Source of the DNA: Mycetocola spongiae
Lineage (GTDB): Bacteria; Actinomycetota; Actinomycetes; Actinomycetales; Microbacteriaceae
Direction of reading: 5' to 3'
Assembly (NCBI RefSeq): GCF_020424085.1
Contig: NZ_CP080203.1
Location: 310,001 to 374,000, forward strand
Length of the DNA stretch: 64,000 nt
How positions within the stretch are numbered: position 1 is the stretch's first letter; the number at the start of each line of letters is the position of its first letter. Below the pieces are notes generated by a model. It worked only from the letters and a program-made list of their open reading frames with translations. It ran no database searches and had not been told where the DNA came from. Positions 1-7,929 of this stretch are shown one piece after another. A program made the translations under genes and the position numbers.

Positions 1-6
1 CTCGGG

Positions 7-2310
7 GTGGGGGTGGCCGCGCTGCGCCGATACAGGCGCGGCGGGGCCCCTCCCCGCCTGGGCCGCCTGCTGATTGCCGCCCTGGCCCTCCTGCTCTGTG
101 CCGCGGCGGGGCACCTCGCCCTCATTCAGGACCAGCGCGGCGCGGATTCTCTCGCCCGGGCGCTGGATTCCGGGGAGCGTTCCACGATCCGCGGCACCTT
201 CGCCTCCGACCCCACCCCGGTGGGCGCCGATGCGCAACGGCCGGAGGACTCCGGGCGGCCCCGGCTCCGGGCCAGTATTCACATCGACGCGGTAGATCGC
301 GAGCCCGCATCGGGCACCGCGGTGCTCCTCTGGACGATGCCGACCACGGCTACGGGCACAGGCACGGGTTCGGCCACGGCCACGGAGGCGGGTGCGCTTG
401 CGCGCGGAGACCCGGTGGAGGTGGTGGCCGCGGCGCATCCCACGGGGGCTGGGGAGCGTCCCCGTGCGCTGCTTTCCGCGGTGGAGGCCCCGCGGCGAGC
501 CACGCCACACCCCGAGGCCTGCGCGGGGATGCTGCGCGCCGCGCAGTGCGCGGTCACACACCTGATCGCGCAGCTGCGGCAGGGCCTCGCACACCGGTCC
601 GCCCTGCTGCCCGGCGACGGCGGGGCGCTACTCCCGGGCCTGTCCATCGGTGATACCGCGGCGGTATCACCCGCGCTCAGCGAGGCGATGAACGGCACGG
701 GCCTGAGCCACCTCACCGCGGTGTCCGGGGCCAATTGTGCCGTGGTGGTCTCGGCGGTGTTCCTGCTGGTGGCCGCCCTGGGCGGCGGACGCGGCGCCAG
801 GGTGGTCTGCGCGGCCGCGGCCCTGGGCGGGTTTATTCTCCTGGTGGGCCCCGATGCCAGCGTATTGCGCGCGGCCGTGATGGGGCTGCTCTCGCTGCTC
901 TGCCTGATTCGCGGGCGACCCCGCCAGGGCCTGCCACTCCTGGCCGCCGCATGCTGTGTCCTACTCATCCTCGACCCCTGGCTCGCCCGCGACTACGGCT
1001 TTGCCCTCTCGGTAGCCGCCACCGCGGGGCTGCTCACCCTGGTGGAACCGATCGGGCGGCGGCTCGAATCACGGCTGGCCCCGCGCCTTGCCCGGCTGCT
1101 CGCGGTACCGCTGGCCGCGCAGCTCGCGTGCGGCCCCATCCTGATCCTGCTGCGCCCCGAGATCAGCCCACTCACCGTACCCGCCAATATGCTCGCCGAG
1201 CCCGCGGCCCCCCTCGCCACCGTGCTGGGTCTCCTCGCCTGCCTGAGCGCACCCCTCCTGCCCGCGGTGGCCGATATCCTGGCCCGCTGCGCCTGGCTCC
1301 CCGCGCAGTGGATCGCCGGAATCGCCCATACCCTCGCGGGAGTCCCCGGCACCCGCTGGCCCTGGCCCGAGGGCATCGGGGGAGCGCTGCTCCTCGCGGT
1401 GGCCACCGCGGCGCTGCTGGTGGCCATTCTGCGTGCCCGCCCGCGCCGCCGCGCACTGCTGTGCTGCGGCCTCTGTTGCCTGTTGGCCGGGAGCCTCACC
1501 GCCGGGCCCGGACTGATCGGGCGGCTCCTCACCCCACGCGCCTGGGTCATCGCCGCCTGCGATGTGGGGCAGGGGGACGCGCTGCTGCTGTCCTCTGCGG
1601 GGCGCGTTGCCCTGATCGATACCGGGCCCACCCCCGAGGTCCTGAGTAGCTGCCTAAAACGCCTGCACATCACCCGGATCGACCTGCTCATCCTCACCCA
1701 TTTTGACCTCGACCATTCCGGCGGAGTTCCCGCGATCGCCGGGCGCACCGAGGTTGCGCTGCTCGGGCCCTCCGCCACCCGGCGCGATCACCGCGTGCGC
1801 GAGGACCTCCGCCACGGCGGCGCCACCCTTATCGAGGCCCGGGGGAGCAGCGCGCTGCGCGGAACTCTCGGCAACCTCTCCTGGCGGCGCCTCTGGCCTC
1901 CCCGGGAAGACGCGGGCATACTCCCCGGAAATGCCTCCTCGGTGGCCGTGGAATTTCGTGGCGACGGGCTCACCTCCGTGTTTCTTGGTGATCTGGGGGC
2001 CGAACAGCTCAACCGGATCGCCCGCGGCACCCCCGGGATCGCCGCCCCCGGCCATGCGGACGTGGTGAAGGTGGCCCACCACGGCAGCGCCGATCAGGGT
2101 GACCTCCTCTACCGGCAGCTCTCTGCCACGATCGGGCTGATCTCGGTGGGCGCCCATAATAGCTACGGACACCCCACCCGCCGTGCGCTCACGCTTCTGC
2201 GCGAGGCGCATACCCGCGCGGTGCGCACCGACCAATCCGGGCTCCTCCTGGTCGGAATCTCCCCCGGGGGCCCCACCCTGTGGACCGAACGCGGGCCGCC
2301 CCGGTCCTAA
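7..2310 (+). CDS. comEC: ComEC/Rec2-type DNA uptake channel protein
   Basis: Polytopic inner-membrane channel that passes single-stranded DNA into the cytoplasm in natural transformation. Visible domains: a hydrophobic N-terminal stretch (residues about 20-40), a variable extracytoplasmic part, the ComEC/competence membrane core (about 205-500, with the LTAVSGANCAVV motif typical of the family) and a C-terminal metallo-beta-lactamase-like domain from about residue 515 that holds the metal motif THFDLDHSGG near residue 565. The GTG at 7 is the first start visible, but the gene reaches the window edge and may begin upstream. At 767 residues it is close to full family length. In actinobacteria comEC normally lies directly before holA. 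Here an islet of about 2.8 kb separates them. Whether this strain is competent cannot be judged from this gene alone. Confidence 0.93.
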   Translation: MGVAALRRYRRGGAPPRLGRLLIAALALLLCAAAGHLALIQDQRGADSLARALDSGERSTIRGTFASDPTPVGADAQRPEDSGRPRLRASIHIDAVDREPASGTAVLLWTMPTTATGTGTGSATATEAGALARGDPVEVVAAAHPTGAGERPRALLSAVEAPRRATPHPEACAGMLRAAQCAVTHLIAQLRQGLAHRSALLPGDGGALLPGLSIGDTAAVSPALSEAMNGTGLSHLTAVSGANCAVVVSAVFLLVAALGGGRGARVVCAAAALGGFILLVGPDASVLRAAVMGLLSLLCLIRGRPRQGLPLLAAACCVLLILDPWLARDYGFALSVAATAGLLTLVEPIGRRLESRLAPRLARLLAVPLAAQLACGPILILLRPEISPLTVPANMLAEPAAPLATVLGLLACLSAPLLPAVADILARCAWLPAQWIAGIAHTLAGVPGTRWPWPEGIGGALLLAVATAALLVAILRARPRRRALLCCGLCCLLAGSLTAGPGLIGRLLTPRAWVIAACDVGQGDALLLSSAGRVALIDTGPTPEVLSSCLKRLHITRIDLLILTHFDLDHSGGVPAIAGRTEVALLGPSATRRDHRVREDLRHGGATLIEARGSSALRGTLGNLSWRRLWPPREDAGILPGNASSVAVEFRGDGLTSVFLGDLGAEQLNRIARGTPGIAAPGHADVVKVAHHGSADQGDLLYRQLSATIGLISVGAHNSYGHPTRRALTLLREAHTRAVRTDQSGLLLVGISPGGPTLWTERGPPRS

Positions 2311-2330
2311 TAATGGGCGAGTGCGATACG

Positions 2331-2369
2331 GTGCTGTGCTGTGCTGTGCTGTGCTGTGCTGTGCTGTGC
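2331..2369. repeat. 5-bp microsatellite (GTGCT)7.8
   Basis: Seven perfect copies of GTGCT plus GTGC, 20 nt after the comEC stop codon. A pentanucleotide tract of this purity is prone to slipped-strand length change. It lies outside the coding region, so a length change would affect only the comEC 3' end or spacing. It also marks the left edge of the comEC-holA islet. Confidence 0.95.
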
Positions 2370-2805
2370 CGGGCCACCGCCTGAATAACCGCGCATTTTT
2401 CCGCTTCAGCCTTTTATCCAACCACACGCGGAACCGACAATAATGAGGAACCGTGGAACGGGTAATAAGCGTGCGGGCGAAGCCCATCGGTGAGAGCTTG
2501 GCCAGATTCACGCTGCCCACATGCCCCGACCCGTCCGCAATAGCAAGCGTCGTTTCTGCGGTGGGGTGGTGCATGCTACCTAATTCCCGGACCGCGGTAC
2601 GTCGCGGACGTAAATAAGCTCGCGGTCGAGGGGCGCCCGGCCATCTCAGCAGAAGGAGACGTGGTCAAATCCGGCGAGAACGCCTAGGACACAGATAGGA
2701 GAACAGACCGTCCAGGCGAGGCCGCCGAGACATACCGTTGCGCTGTTCGCAGGGTGATTCTCACGGCGCGTCTTCCCCGTGAGAGTCCCGGGCGATCACA
2801 ACTGC
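2370..2805. other. Gene-poor spacer at the left edge of the islet
   Basis: No convincing gene. A minus-strand frame starting near 2574 begins MHHPTAETTLAIADG, but it runs through the microsatellite and antisense to comEC and matches nothing I recognise. It could be a decayed gene start. No tRNA, transposase or inverted-repeat end was seen. Confidence 0.4.
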
Positions 2806-3669
2806 CTAAACCCGGGAAGAGCCGCCAGCGTGGGGACGAACTGGTGCTCCAACGATCGAGAGCAGTCGCAGCTTCTCTGCGCTTTCCGAGCCGGGGTGAG
2901 CCGTATATACAAGCAGCGAATGAGACTGCTGTGGATCGTAGAGAACCTGACAGTCCAGTTCAATTAGCCCCACTTGGGAATGAAAAAACCGCTTCGAACG
3001 ATCGGATTGGCCCTCGATAAGTTGAAGCTTCCAGAGCGCCCGGAACTCCGCGCTAATCGCTTCCAGAGATGCCGCAATAGTCCCCGCAGGGGAATCCACC
3101 CCGCGCGTTGCGGTCGCCATCCGCAGGCCCGAAACATAAAACCGTGACATATCCTCGTGGTCGGCCTCCGGAAAAAGGGAACGGGTTGACGGATCCGTGA
3201 ACCAGCGATATACAACGCTCCGGGCGAGGCCCAGGTACTTCGTTGTATCGCCGGTGAGGGCGATCCCGAGGGGCGTTTGTCGAAGCGTCTCGCCGAGTTC
3301 CGTGACGATCTCCGCCGGGGTATCGTCCAATCGATCGAATATGCGGAGCATTCCGGGGCTTATATGCCTACTTATCCCCCTACGCTTGGGCGCGCGATAG
3401 CCCGCCAACTCATATATATAGTCTCGCTCATTCAACGAGAGATGCAGCCCCTGCGCGATTGACGCGATCATCTGCTCCGAAGGCTGTGGGCCACGCTCTT
3501 GCTCGAGCCGACTGTAATAGTCGGTCGAGATATGGCAAAGAAGCGACACCTCTTCCCGCCGCAAACCGTTTGTGCGTCGGCGAGACCCGCGGGGCAACCC
3601 CACATCTTCGGGCTGTAGGCTCTCACGCCTGTTCCGCAGGAAGGCCGCGAGGCCCGCTCGATTAATCAC
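2806..3669 (-). CDS. MmyB-like XRE-family transcriptional regulator
   Basis: Helix-turn-helix DNA-binding protein of 287 residues. The N-terminal part (about 1-85) is the xenobiotic-response-element fold with the family signature GLPRGSRRRTNGLRREEVS followed by STDYYSRLEQERGPQPS. The C-terminal part (about 95-280) is the MmyB-like ligand-binding domain. The frame opens at TTG 3696, but GTG 3669 is preferred: AAGGAG lies 5 nt upstream, and the resulting start VINRAGLAAFLRNRR resembles relatives. It is divergent from a short-chain dehydrogenase, a pairing common in actinobacteria, where such regulators control the neighbouring oxidoreductase. Codon use is less GC-biased than in the flanking backbone genes, consistent with acquisition. 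The ligand is unknown. Confidence 0.85.
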   Translation of the reverse strand: MINRAGLAAFLRNRRESLQPEDVGLPRGSRRRTNGLRREEVSLLCHISTDYYSRLEQERGPQPSEQMIASIAQGLHLSLNERDYIYELAGYRAPKRRGISRHISPGMLRIFDRLDDTPAEIVTELGETLRQTPLGIALTGDTTKYLGLARSVVYRWFTDPSTRSLFPEADHEDMSRFYVSGLRMATATRGVDSPAGTIAASLEAISAEFRALWKLQLIEGQSDRSKRFFHSQVGLIELDCQVLYDPQQSHSLLVYTAHPGSESAEKLRLLSIVGAPVRPHAGGSSRV

Positions 3670-3681
3670 ACTGTCTCCTTC

Positions 3682-3717
3682 GCTAACCTCAGCCAATTTT
3701 CTCCGCTCTTGGTTAGC
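3682..3717. promoter_or_regulatory. Inverted repeat upstream of the MmyB-like regulator
   Basis: GCTAACC (3682-3688) and GGTTAGC (3711-3717) form a perfect 7-bp inverted repeat just upstream of the regulator start. CCAA/TTGG elements lie inside it. It is a candidate operator or autoregulatory site. No binding data exist and the arm spacing is long (22 nt). Confidence 0.35.
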
Positions 3718-4086
3718 CTATCCAGGGCCCGTTAGACCCCGGATACGCGCGGCGCGGCCTATATCGGTGGCCGTGCCACTCCTATTTTGCTCAACCGGGA
3801 ATCGTCGGCGGCCGGCACCTCTGCTCGACTCCGGTCCACCCGGAACTGACCTGGGAGAAAACGCCGGGCCATTCACCCACGAGAGCCCGCCGGGGCAGGT
3901 CCCGTCCGGGCGATTCCACCGGCCTCAACCAGACCCTGGTGGCGAGCCGTCAAACCGGCGGATGGGTGGCCGTTTCCCCGGGCGGAAGGTGGGATTGGAA
4001 GACCATGGATACCGCGGCCAGCGCCGATAAGAATGTATTTAGGCGCTTCTCTGGCGCCCGATTACCGCTCATTAAGGAGTAGCACT
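3718..4086. other. Divergent intergenic region, regulator / SDR
   Basis: About 370 nt between the regulator and the dehydrogenase. No gene was found. It should hold the SDR promoter. AAGGAG at 4074-4079 is the SDR ribosome binding site, 7 nt before ATG 4087. Confidence 0.5.
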
Positions 4087-4941
4087 ATGGCACGGTGGAC
4101 AACGGCAGAACTTCCGGATCTCACGGGGAAGCGCATCATCATTACCGGAGCGACCAGTGGAATCGGTGAGGTTACCGCTCGTGAATGTGCCCGAGCAGGG
4201 GCCACCGTGGTGCTTGCCGTACGCAACCTCTCCAAGGGGGAAATCACGGCGAAACGCATTGGTGGGCGCCTCGAGATCGCGGAGCTTGACGTAAGTAGCC
4301 TCTCCTCTGTGCGGGCCTTCGCCACGGCGCAGACACAGAACGTGGACATCCTAATCAATAATGCCGGCATCATGCAGGTCCCGGAATCGCGCACGGCTGA
4401 GGGCTTTGAGCTGCAGATGGCCACTAATTTTCTTGGCCCGTATCTCCTGACCCGAATATTGCTCCCTCGAATTAGAGAACGCATCGTCACCCTCTCCTCT
4501 CAACTGCATAGAATGGCCAGGCTTGATCTCACCGATCTGAACTGGGAACGTCGCCCCTATCGGGATCTTCGCGCATATTATGATTCAAAGCTCGCGGATA
4601 CACTGTTTGGCATCGAGTTGCAGCGTCGCCTGGAAGCAGCCAAGAGCCCGGTACGGTCCGTTCTCGCGCATCCCGGTATTGCTACGACGAATCTCGCCGC
4701 CGGGGCAAGCTCCAGTAATATAAACCGGTTCTCATGGTTCCTGAACGACGCTGAACGTGGTGCCCTGCCAACGCTCTATGCGGCCACCACCGATATTCCG
4801 GGGGGCTCCTATGTTGGACCAAACGGCCCGGGTGGAGTCTGGGGCTTTCCAAAGATCGGCACAGCGTCGCGGGCCGCTCGCGACCCTAAGACCGCACAGA
4901 CGCTCTGGGAGGCCGCGTCTGCCCTGGTAGCGCTGCCCTGA
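4087..4941 (+). CDS. Short-chain dehydrogenase/reductase (SDR) family oxidoreductase
   Basis: NAD(P)-dependent oxidoreductase of 284 residues; substrate not predictable. A Rossmann fold is shown by the cofactor motif ITGATSGIG near residue 18, the LINNAGIM motif, a Ser in the TLSSQLH segment and the catalytic YYDSK (Tyr-x-x-x-Lys). The C-terminal half resembles retinol-dehydrogenase/WW-oxidoreductase-like bacterial SDRs. The open frame reaches back to 4033, but ATG 4087 has AAGGAG 7 nt upstream and starts MARWTTAELPDLTGK as relatives do. It is probably controlled by the divergent MmyB-like regulator. Codon use is relaxed compared with the backbone, supporting recent arrival with the regulator. 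Confidence 0.9.
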   Translation: MARWTTAELPDLTGKRIIITGATSGIGEVTARECARAGATVVLAVRNLSKGEITAKRIGGRLEIAELDVSSLSSVRAFATAQTQNVDILINNAGIMQVPESRTAEGFELQMATNFLGPYLLTRILLPRIRERIVTLSSQLHRMARLDLTDLNWERRPYRDLRAYYDSKLADTLFGIELQRRLEAAKSPVRSVLAHPGIATTNLAAGASSSNINRFSWFLNDAERGALPTLYAATTDIPGGSYVGPNGPGGVWGFPKIGTASRAARDPKTAQTLWEAASALVALP

Positions 4942-5106
4942 GTGGGAGATGTGCCGTCCCGATCGGCTGCCCGAAATTTATATAAATGCGGGCGGGTTGG
5001 TGCTGTCTCCCGAGGGCTGGTCCCGGTCCCGGTGTCCGTTATGGTGATCGGCTCGCAGGAGCGCTCCATGCACCGAACGCGGGCCGCCGTAGTCGGAGCG
5101 ACGCGG

Positions 5107-5132
5107 TACGCTAGGGGATGACCTAGAGGAGG
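5107..5132 (+). promoter_or_regulatory. holA promoter -10 and ribosome binding site
   Basis: TACGCT (5107-5112) is a good actinobacterial -10. AGAGGAGG (5126-5132) is a strong Shine-Dalgarno sequence 7 nt before GTG 5140. The promoter lies just beyond the islet, so holA has its own transcription start. Confidence 0.5.
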
Positions 5133-5139
5133 CAACCCG

Positions 5140-6174
5140 GTGGCAGGTGCACGCGGAACCACGGCGGCAAAAACCAGCAAGGCGGCCATTGCGCAGCTCG
5201 GCTGGAACCAGATCCGTCCGGCCGCGGTGGTGCTTATCAGCGGCACCGAGGGTTTCCTTGCCGATCGCTCCATCCGGCTGCTGCGCGATCTGCTGCGCGC
5301 CGAGGATCCCAGCCTCGAAATCAACCAGGTTTTTGCCGACTCCTATGCGCCCGGCGAATTGGTCACCATGGCCAGCCCCTCGCTCTTTGGCGAGCCCCGC
5401 TTCATCCGGGTAGATAACGTCGAAAAATGCTCCGATAGCTTCCTCGCCGAGGCCATCGACTATCTGGCCAACCCCGCCGAGGGTGCCACCGTGGTCCTGC
5501 GTCACGCCGGAGGCGTGCGCGGTAAGCGTCTTCTCGACGCCATCCGCGCCGCCTCCGGCACCGCCATCGAGGTGGTCTGCACCGAGCTGAAAAAAGACGC
5601 CGAAAAATCCGAGTTCGCCGCCGCCGAGTTCGCCACCGCGGGCCGCCGCGTGCGCCCCGAGGCGCTGCGGGCCCTGGTCGCGGCCTTCTCCGGCGACCTC
5701 GCCGAACTCGCCGCGGCCTGCGCCCAGCTCATGGCCGATACCACCGGGGATATCACCGAAGACACCGTCACCACCTATTACGGCGGCCGCTCCGAGGTCA
5801 ACGCATTTGCCGTCGCCGACCTGGCCATTGCCGGCCGTCACGGCGAGGCCCTCCTCGGGCTGCGTCAGGCCCTGGCCTCGGGCACCGACCCGGTACCGCT
5901 CGTGGCGGCCTTCGCCATGAAACTGCGCACCATGGCCAAGGTCAGTTCCCCCACGGTCCCGCAGGGATCGATGGCCAAGGCCTTTGGGCTCGCGCCGTGG
6001 CAGGTGGATCGCGCCAAGCGCGACCTGCGCGGCTGGAACGATCAGGGCCTCGGCCGCTGCATCCAGCTCGTCGCCGAAACCGACGCCGCGGTTAAGGGTG
6101 CCGGCGGCGACCCGCTCTACGCCCTGGAAAACCTCGTCCACACCATCGCCTCGCGCGGCCGCATCCGCTCCTAG
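5140..6174 (+). CDS. holA: DNA polymerase III subunit delta
   Basis: Delta subunit of the clamp loader, which opens the beta sliding clamp for replication; cytoplasmic, 344 residues as usual for actinobacteria. The N-terminal AAA+-like domain begins near residue 20 with the LISGTEGFLADRSI segment. The C-terminal part carries the delta-type helical domain (FAVADLAIAGRHGEAL through LYALENLVHTIA). GTG 5140 is supported by AGAGGAGG upstream. The downstream neighbours rpsT and lepA are its conserved partners in this phylum. It is normally placed directly after comEC; here the islet intervenes. Confidence 0.95.
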   Translation: MAGARGTTAAKTSKAAIAQLGWNQIRPAAVVLISGTEGFLADRSIRLLRDLLRAEDPSLEINQVFADSYAPGELVTMASPSLFGEPRFIRVDNVEKCSDSFLAEAIDYLANPAEGATVVLRHAGGVRGKRLLDAIRAASGTAIEVVCTELKKDAEKSEFAAAEFATAGRRVRPEALRALVAAFSGDLAELAAACAQLMADTTGDITEDTVTTYYGGRSEVNAFAVADLAIAGRHGEALLGLRQALASGTDPVPLVAAFAMKLRTMAKVSSPTVPQGSMAKAFGLAPWQVDRAKRDLRGWNDQGLGRCIQLVAETDAAVKGAGGDPLYALENLVHTIASRGRIRS

Positions 6175-6332
6175 CCGCCCGCGCCGGCTCCCCTCAACCC
6201 GGCCGGAGGGTGGCGTCCCGAGACGTCGCCACCGCTTAGAGTCACAGAGCGTCCCAGCCCGCCGGGCAGAGCCTGACGTACCTAGGAGCGGTGTATCAGG
6301 CCCCGTCGGGCAGGAGGGTATATCCCGCGCCG

Positions 6333-6611
6333 CGGGCAGGGCACGGGAGTAACGTCTCCCGGGCCGCCGGGCGAAGTGCCTCGCGTCGCAGAACCGGGTC
6401 TTTTTCCGTCGGGCAGGGCATCCGGCGTCGTCGGCCAGGGTTTCGATTGCCGCCGGCAGGAGTGAAACTCGCGCCGCCGGGCAGGGTTCGGGAGGAACGT
6501 CTCCCGGGCCGCCGGGCGGAGTGCCTCGCGTCGCAGAACCGGGTCTTTTTCCGTCGGGCAGGGCATCCGGCGTCGTCGGCCAGGGTTTCGATTGCCACCG
6601 GCAGGAGTGAA
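6333..6611. repeat. 145-bp direct tandem duplication with internal CCGYCGGGCAGG motifs
   Basis: Copy A (about 6333-6466) and copy B (about 6478-6611) align at an offset of exactly 145 nt with only a few mismatches; both contain AACGTCTCCCGGGCCGCCGG and CGTCGTCGGCCAGGGTTTCG. Within and around them a short CCG(C/T)CGGGCAGG-like motif recurs about every 23-44 nt from 6258 to about 6710. There are no spacers of constant length and no cas genes. Confidence 0.85.
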
Positions 6612-6750
6612 TTTCGCGCCGCCGGTCCGTGGGGCATTGCCCGCAGCCGGGCCGATCGGCACGAGTGTCGGGCATCCTGCGCTGCCGGTCGGGCCTCCCG
6701 TGCCGCCGGTTGGGCCTCCCGTAGGAGGCATAGCCCGGTGGCCGCAAGCC

Positions 6751-6852
6751 ATCAACCACCAACCGCCAACCACCAACCGCCAACCGCGACACTCGCCAGC
6801 CGCGACTCGCCAGCCGCGAGCCACCAGCCGCCAACCGCCAGTCTCAAGCCGC
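6751..6852. repeat. Short-period CCAACCG/CCAGCCG tract
   Basis: Imperfect 7-bp units (ACCAACC, GCCAACC) pass into CGCCAGCCGCGA-type units. Low-complexity sequence with strong strand asymmetry (C and A on the plus strand). No gene seen. Confidence 0.75.
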
Positions 6853-6888
6853 GCGCAGGCATCCCGCGCCGCCAGCCGCGCGCGGCCC

Positions 6889-7398
6889 CTAGTGCGTGAG
6901 GAAGGCCTTCAGCCCGGCGATTCCGGCGAAGGCGACGGCAATCAGGATCCCGGTGAGAATCGAACGGAACGAGGACTTCTCCTTGCGCAGATGCCCCAGA
7001 ATCAACCCCAGGAGACCCATCCGGATCACGGTCACCAGCTGCGCGGTCAGGAGTGCGCCCGCCGGAGGCAGCCAGCCGAGGGCCGCGGCCACGAGCAGCA
7101 GAACCGGAATGGTGGTGGAGGACGCGATGGGCAGCGCATTACGCAGCTCGTGCTTGGCGAGGGTCCAGCTGGGCGGCTCATCGGTGCGCACCCGCTCACC
7201 CAGGGCCTCCGCGAAGGTATGCGCCAGATAGGTGGTGAGCCCCGTGGCAAAAACAATCAGCGCCGCGCGACCCGAGCTGGCATCCGTGGGATGCTGGCTG
7301 ATCAGGGCCGTCAGAATGAGGACGTTGCCATAAACATAGGCGGAGATGCGGGCCGCGGCATCGGCTCGGGAGGGTGCGGGCCGGGGCGTGGGGGTCAT
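6889..7398 (-). CDS. Hypothetical multi-pass membrane protein
   Basis: 169 residues with about four hydrophobic segments (near residues 25-45, 50-70, 95-125 and 145-167) and short charged loops, so probably an inner-membrane protein. No family motif that I recognise. The open frame begins at 7434, but ATG 7398 (MTPTPRPAPSRADAAARIS) is the first methionine followed by a typical actinobacterial N-terminus. It lies downstream of rpsT on the same strand, behind a good terminator, so it is probably transcribed separately. Confidence 0.65.
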   Translation of the reverse strand: MTPTPRPAPSRADAAARISAYVYGNVLILTALISQHPTDASSGRAALIVFATGLTTYLAHTFAEALGERVRTDEPPSWTLAKHELRNALPIASSTTIPVLLLVAAALGWLPPAGALLTAQLVTVIRMGLLGLILGHLRKEKSSFRSILTGILIAVAFAGIAGLKAFLTH

Positions 7399-7468
7399 CA
7401 CCCCATTATTTCCGACGCCGGGGAACCCCCACAAATCGGATGGTCATTCGCGTCGCAATATACACAAA

Positions 7469-7509
7469 ACACCCCTCGGAGTGCACTGGGTGCGATTCCC
7501 GAGGGGTGT
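7469..7509 (-). terminator. rpsT terminator
   Basis: ACACCCCTCGG and CCGAGGGGTGT form an 11-bp perfect stem with a loop of about 19 nt. Read on the minus strand it is followed by TTTTGTGTATA. It lies about 20 nt after the rpsT stop, the expected place for an intrinsic terminator. Confidence 0.85.
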
Positions 7510-7529
7510 GAAGTGAACGTCTGTGAAGA

Positions 7530-7796
7530 CTACTTGCCGAGGGCGTCAACCTGCTTGGCGAGCGAGGACTTGCGGTTAGCAGCCTGGTTCTTGTGCAGAA
7601 CACCCTTGCTCACGGCCTTGTCGAGCTTCTTCGATGCGGTGCGGAGGGCGACAACGGCCTGGTCCTTATCACCGGCAGCGATGGCTGCGAGGGTGTGACG
7701 GGTAACGGTACGCAGCTCGCTCTTTACGGCGCGGTTGCGGTCCTGGGCCTTCTTATTGGTGCCAATTCGCTTGATCTGCGACTTGATATTTGCCAC
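7530..7796 (-). CDS. rpsT: 30S ribosomal protein S20
   Basis: Primary 16S rRNA-binding protein of the small subunit, 88 residues, lysine/arginine-rich as expected. [18 protein letters not shown] at the N-terminus and [14 protein letters not shown] near the C-terminus are family-typical. It starts at GTG. It is antiparallel to holA and lepA, the usual arrangement in actinobacteria. A promoter about 105-135 nt upstream leaves a leader long enough for the autoregulation known for S20 in other bacteria, though I see no specific structure that proves it. Confidence 0.97.
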   Translation of the reverse strand: MANIKSQIKRIGTNKKAQDRNRAVKSELRTVTRHTLAAIAAGDKDQAVVALRTASKKLDKAVSKGVLHKNQAANRKSSLAKQVDALGK

Positions 7797-7900
7797 GTTA
7801 TATACGCTTTCGTTTGTTCCGAATGGTGAGGTGCCGGTTAGCGAGAGAGGGCGCCGTCCAGCGAATTCGTGTGGTTACTCCGCACGCAAGTCAAGACCCG

Positions 7901-7929
7901 ATCCTATCACCGGAAGTCCCCGCACCCAA
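7901..7929 (-). promoter_or_regulatory. rpsT promoter
   Basis: On the minus strand TTGGGT (7929-7924) and TAGGAT (7906-7901) are separated by exactly 17 nt, a good housekeeping-sigma promoter. A TTGACT at 7894-7889 lies just downstream but lacks a matching -10. Confidence 0.55.

Larger units (their letters stand above)
6175..6888. other. Gene-free repeat-rich spacer
   Basis: About 700 nt with no supportable gene between holA and the convergent membrane-protein gene. It holds the 145-bp tandem duplication and the CCAACC-type tract listed separately. Open frames across it exist on both strands only because the sequence is GC-rich and repetitive; the repeat length (145) is not a multiple of three, so they are not coding repeats. 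Confidence 0.7.

Noticed and set aside
1654-2574. 306-codon minus-strand frame over the comEC 3' end
   Set aside because: Antisense to the metallo-beta-lactamase domain of ComEC and passes through the microsatellite; only the first 60 residues lie outside comEC and match nothing I know.
6258-6710. Possible CRISPR array in the 145-bp repeat region
   Set aside because: Repeats are short, degenerate and unevenly spaced; there are no unique spacers of constant length and no cas genes.
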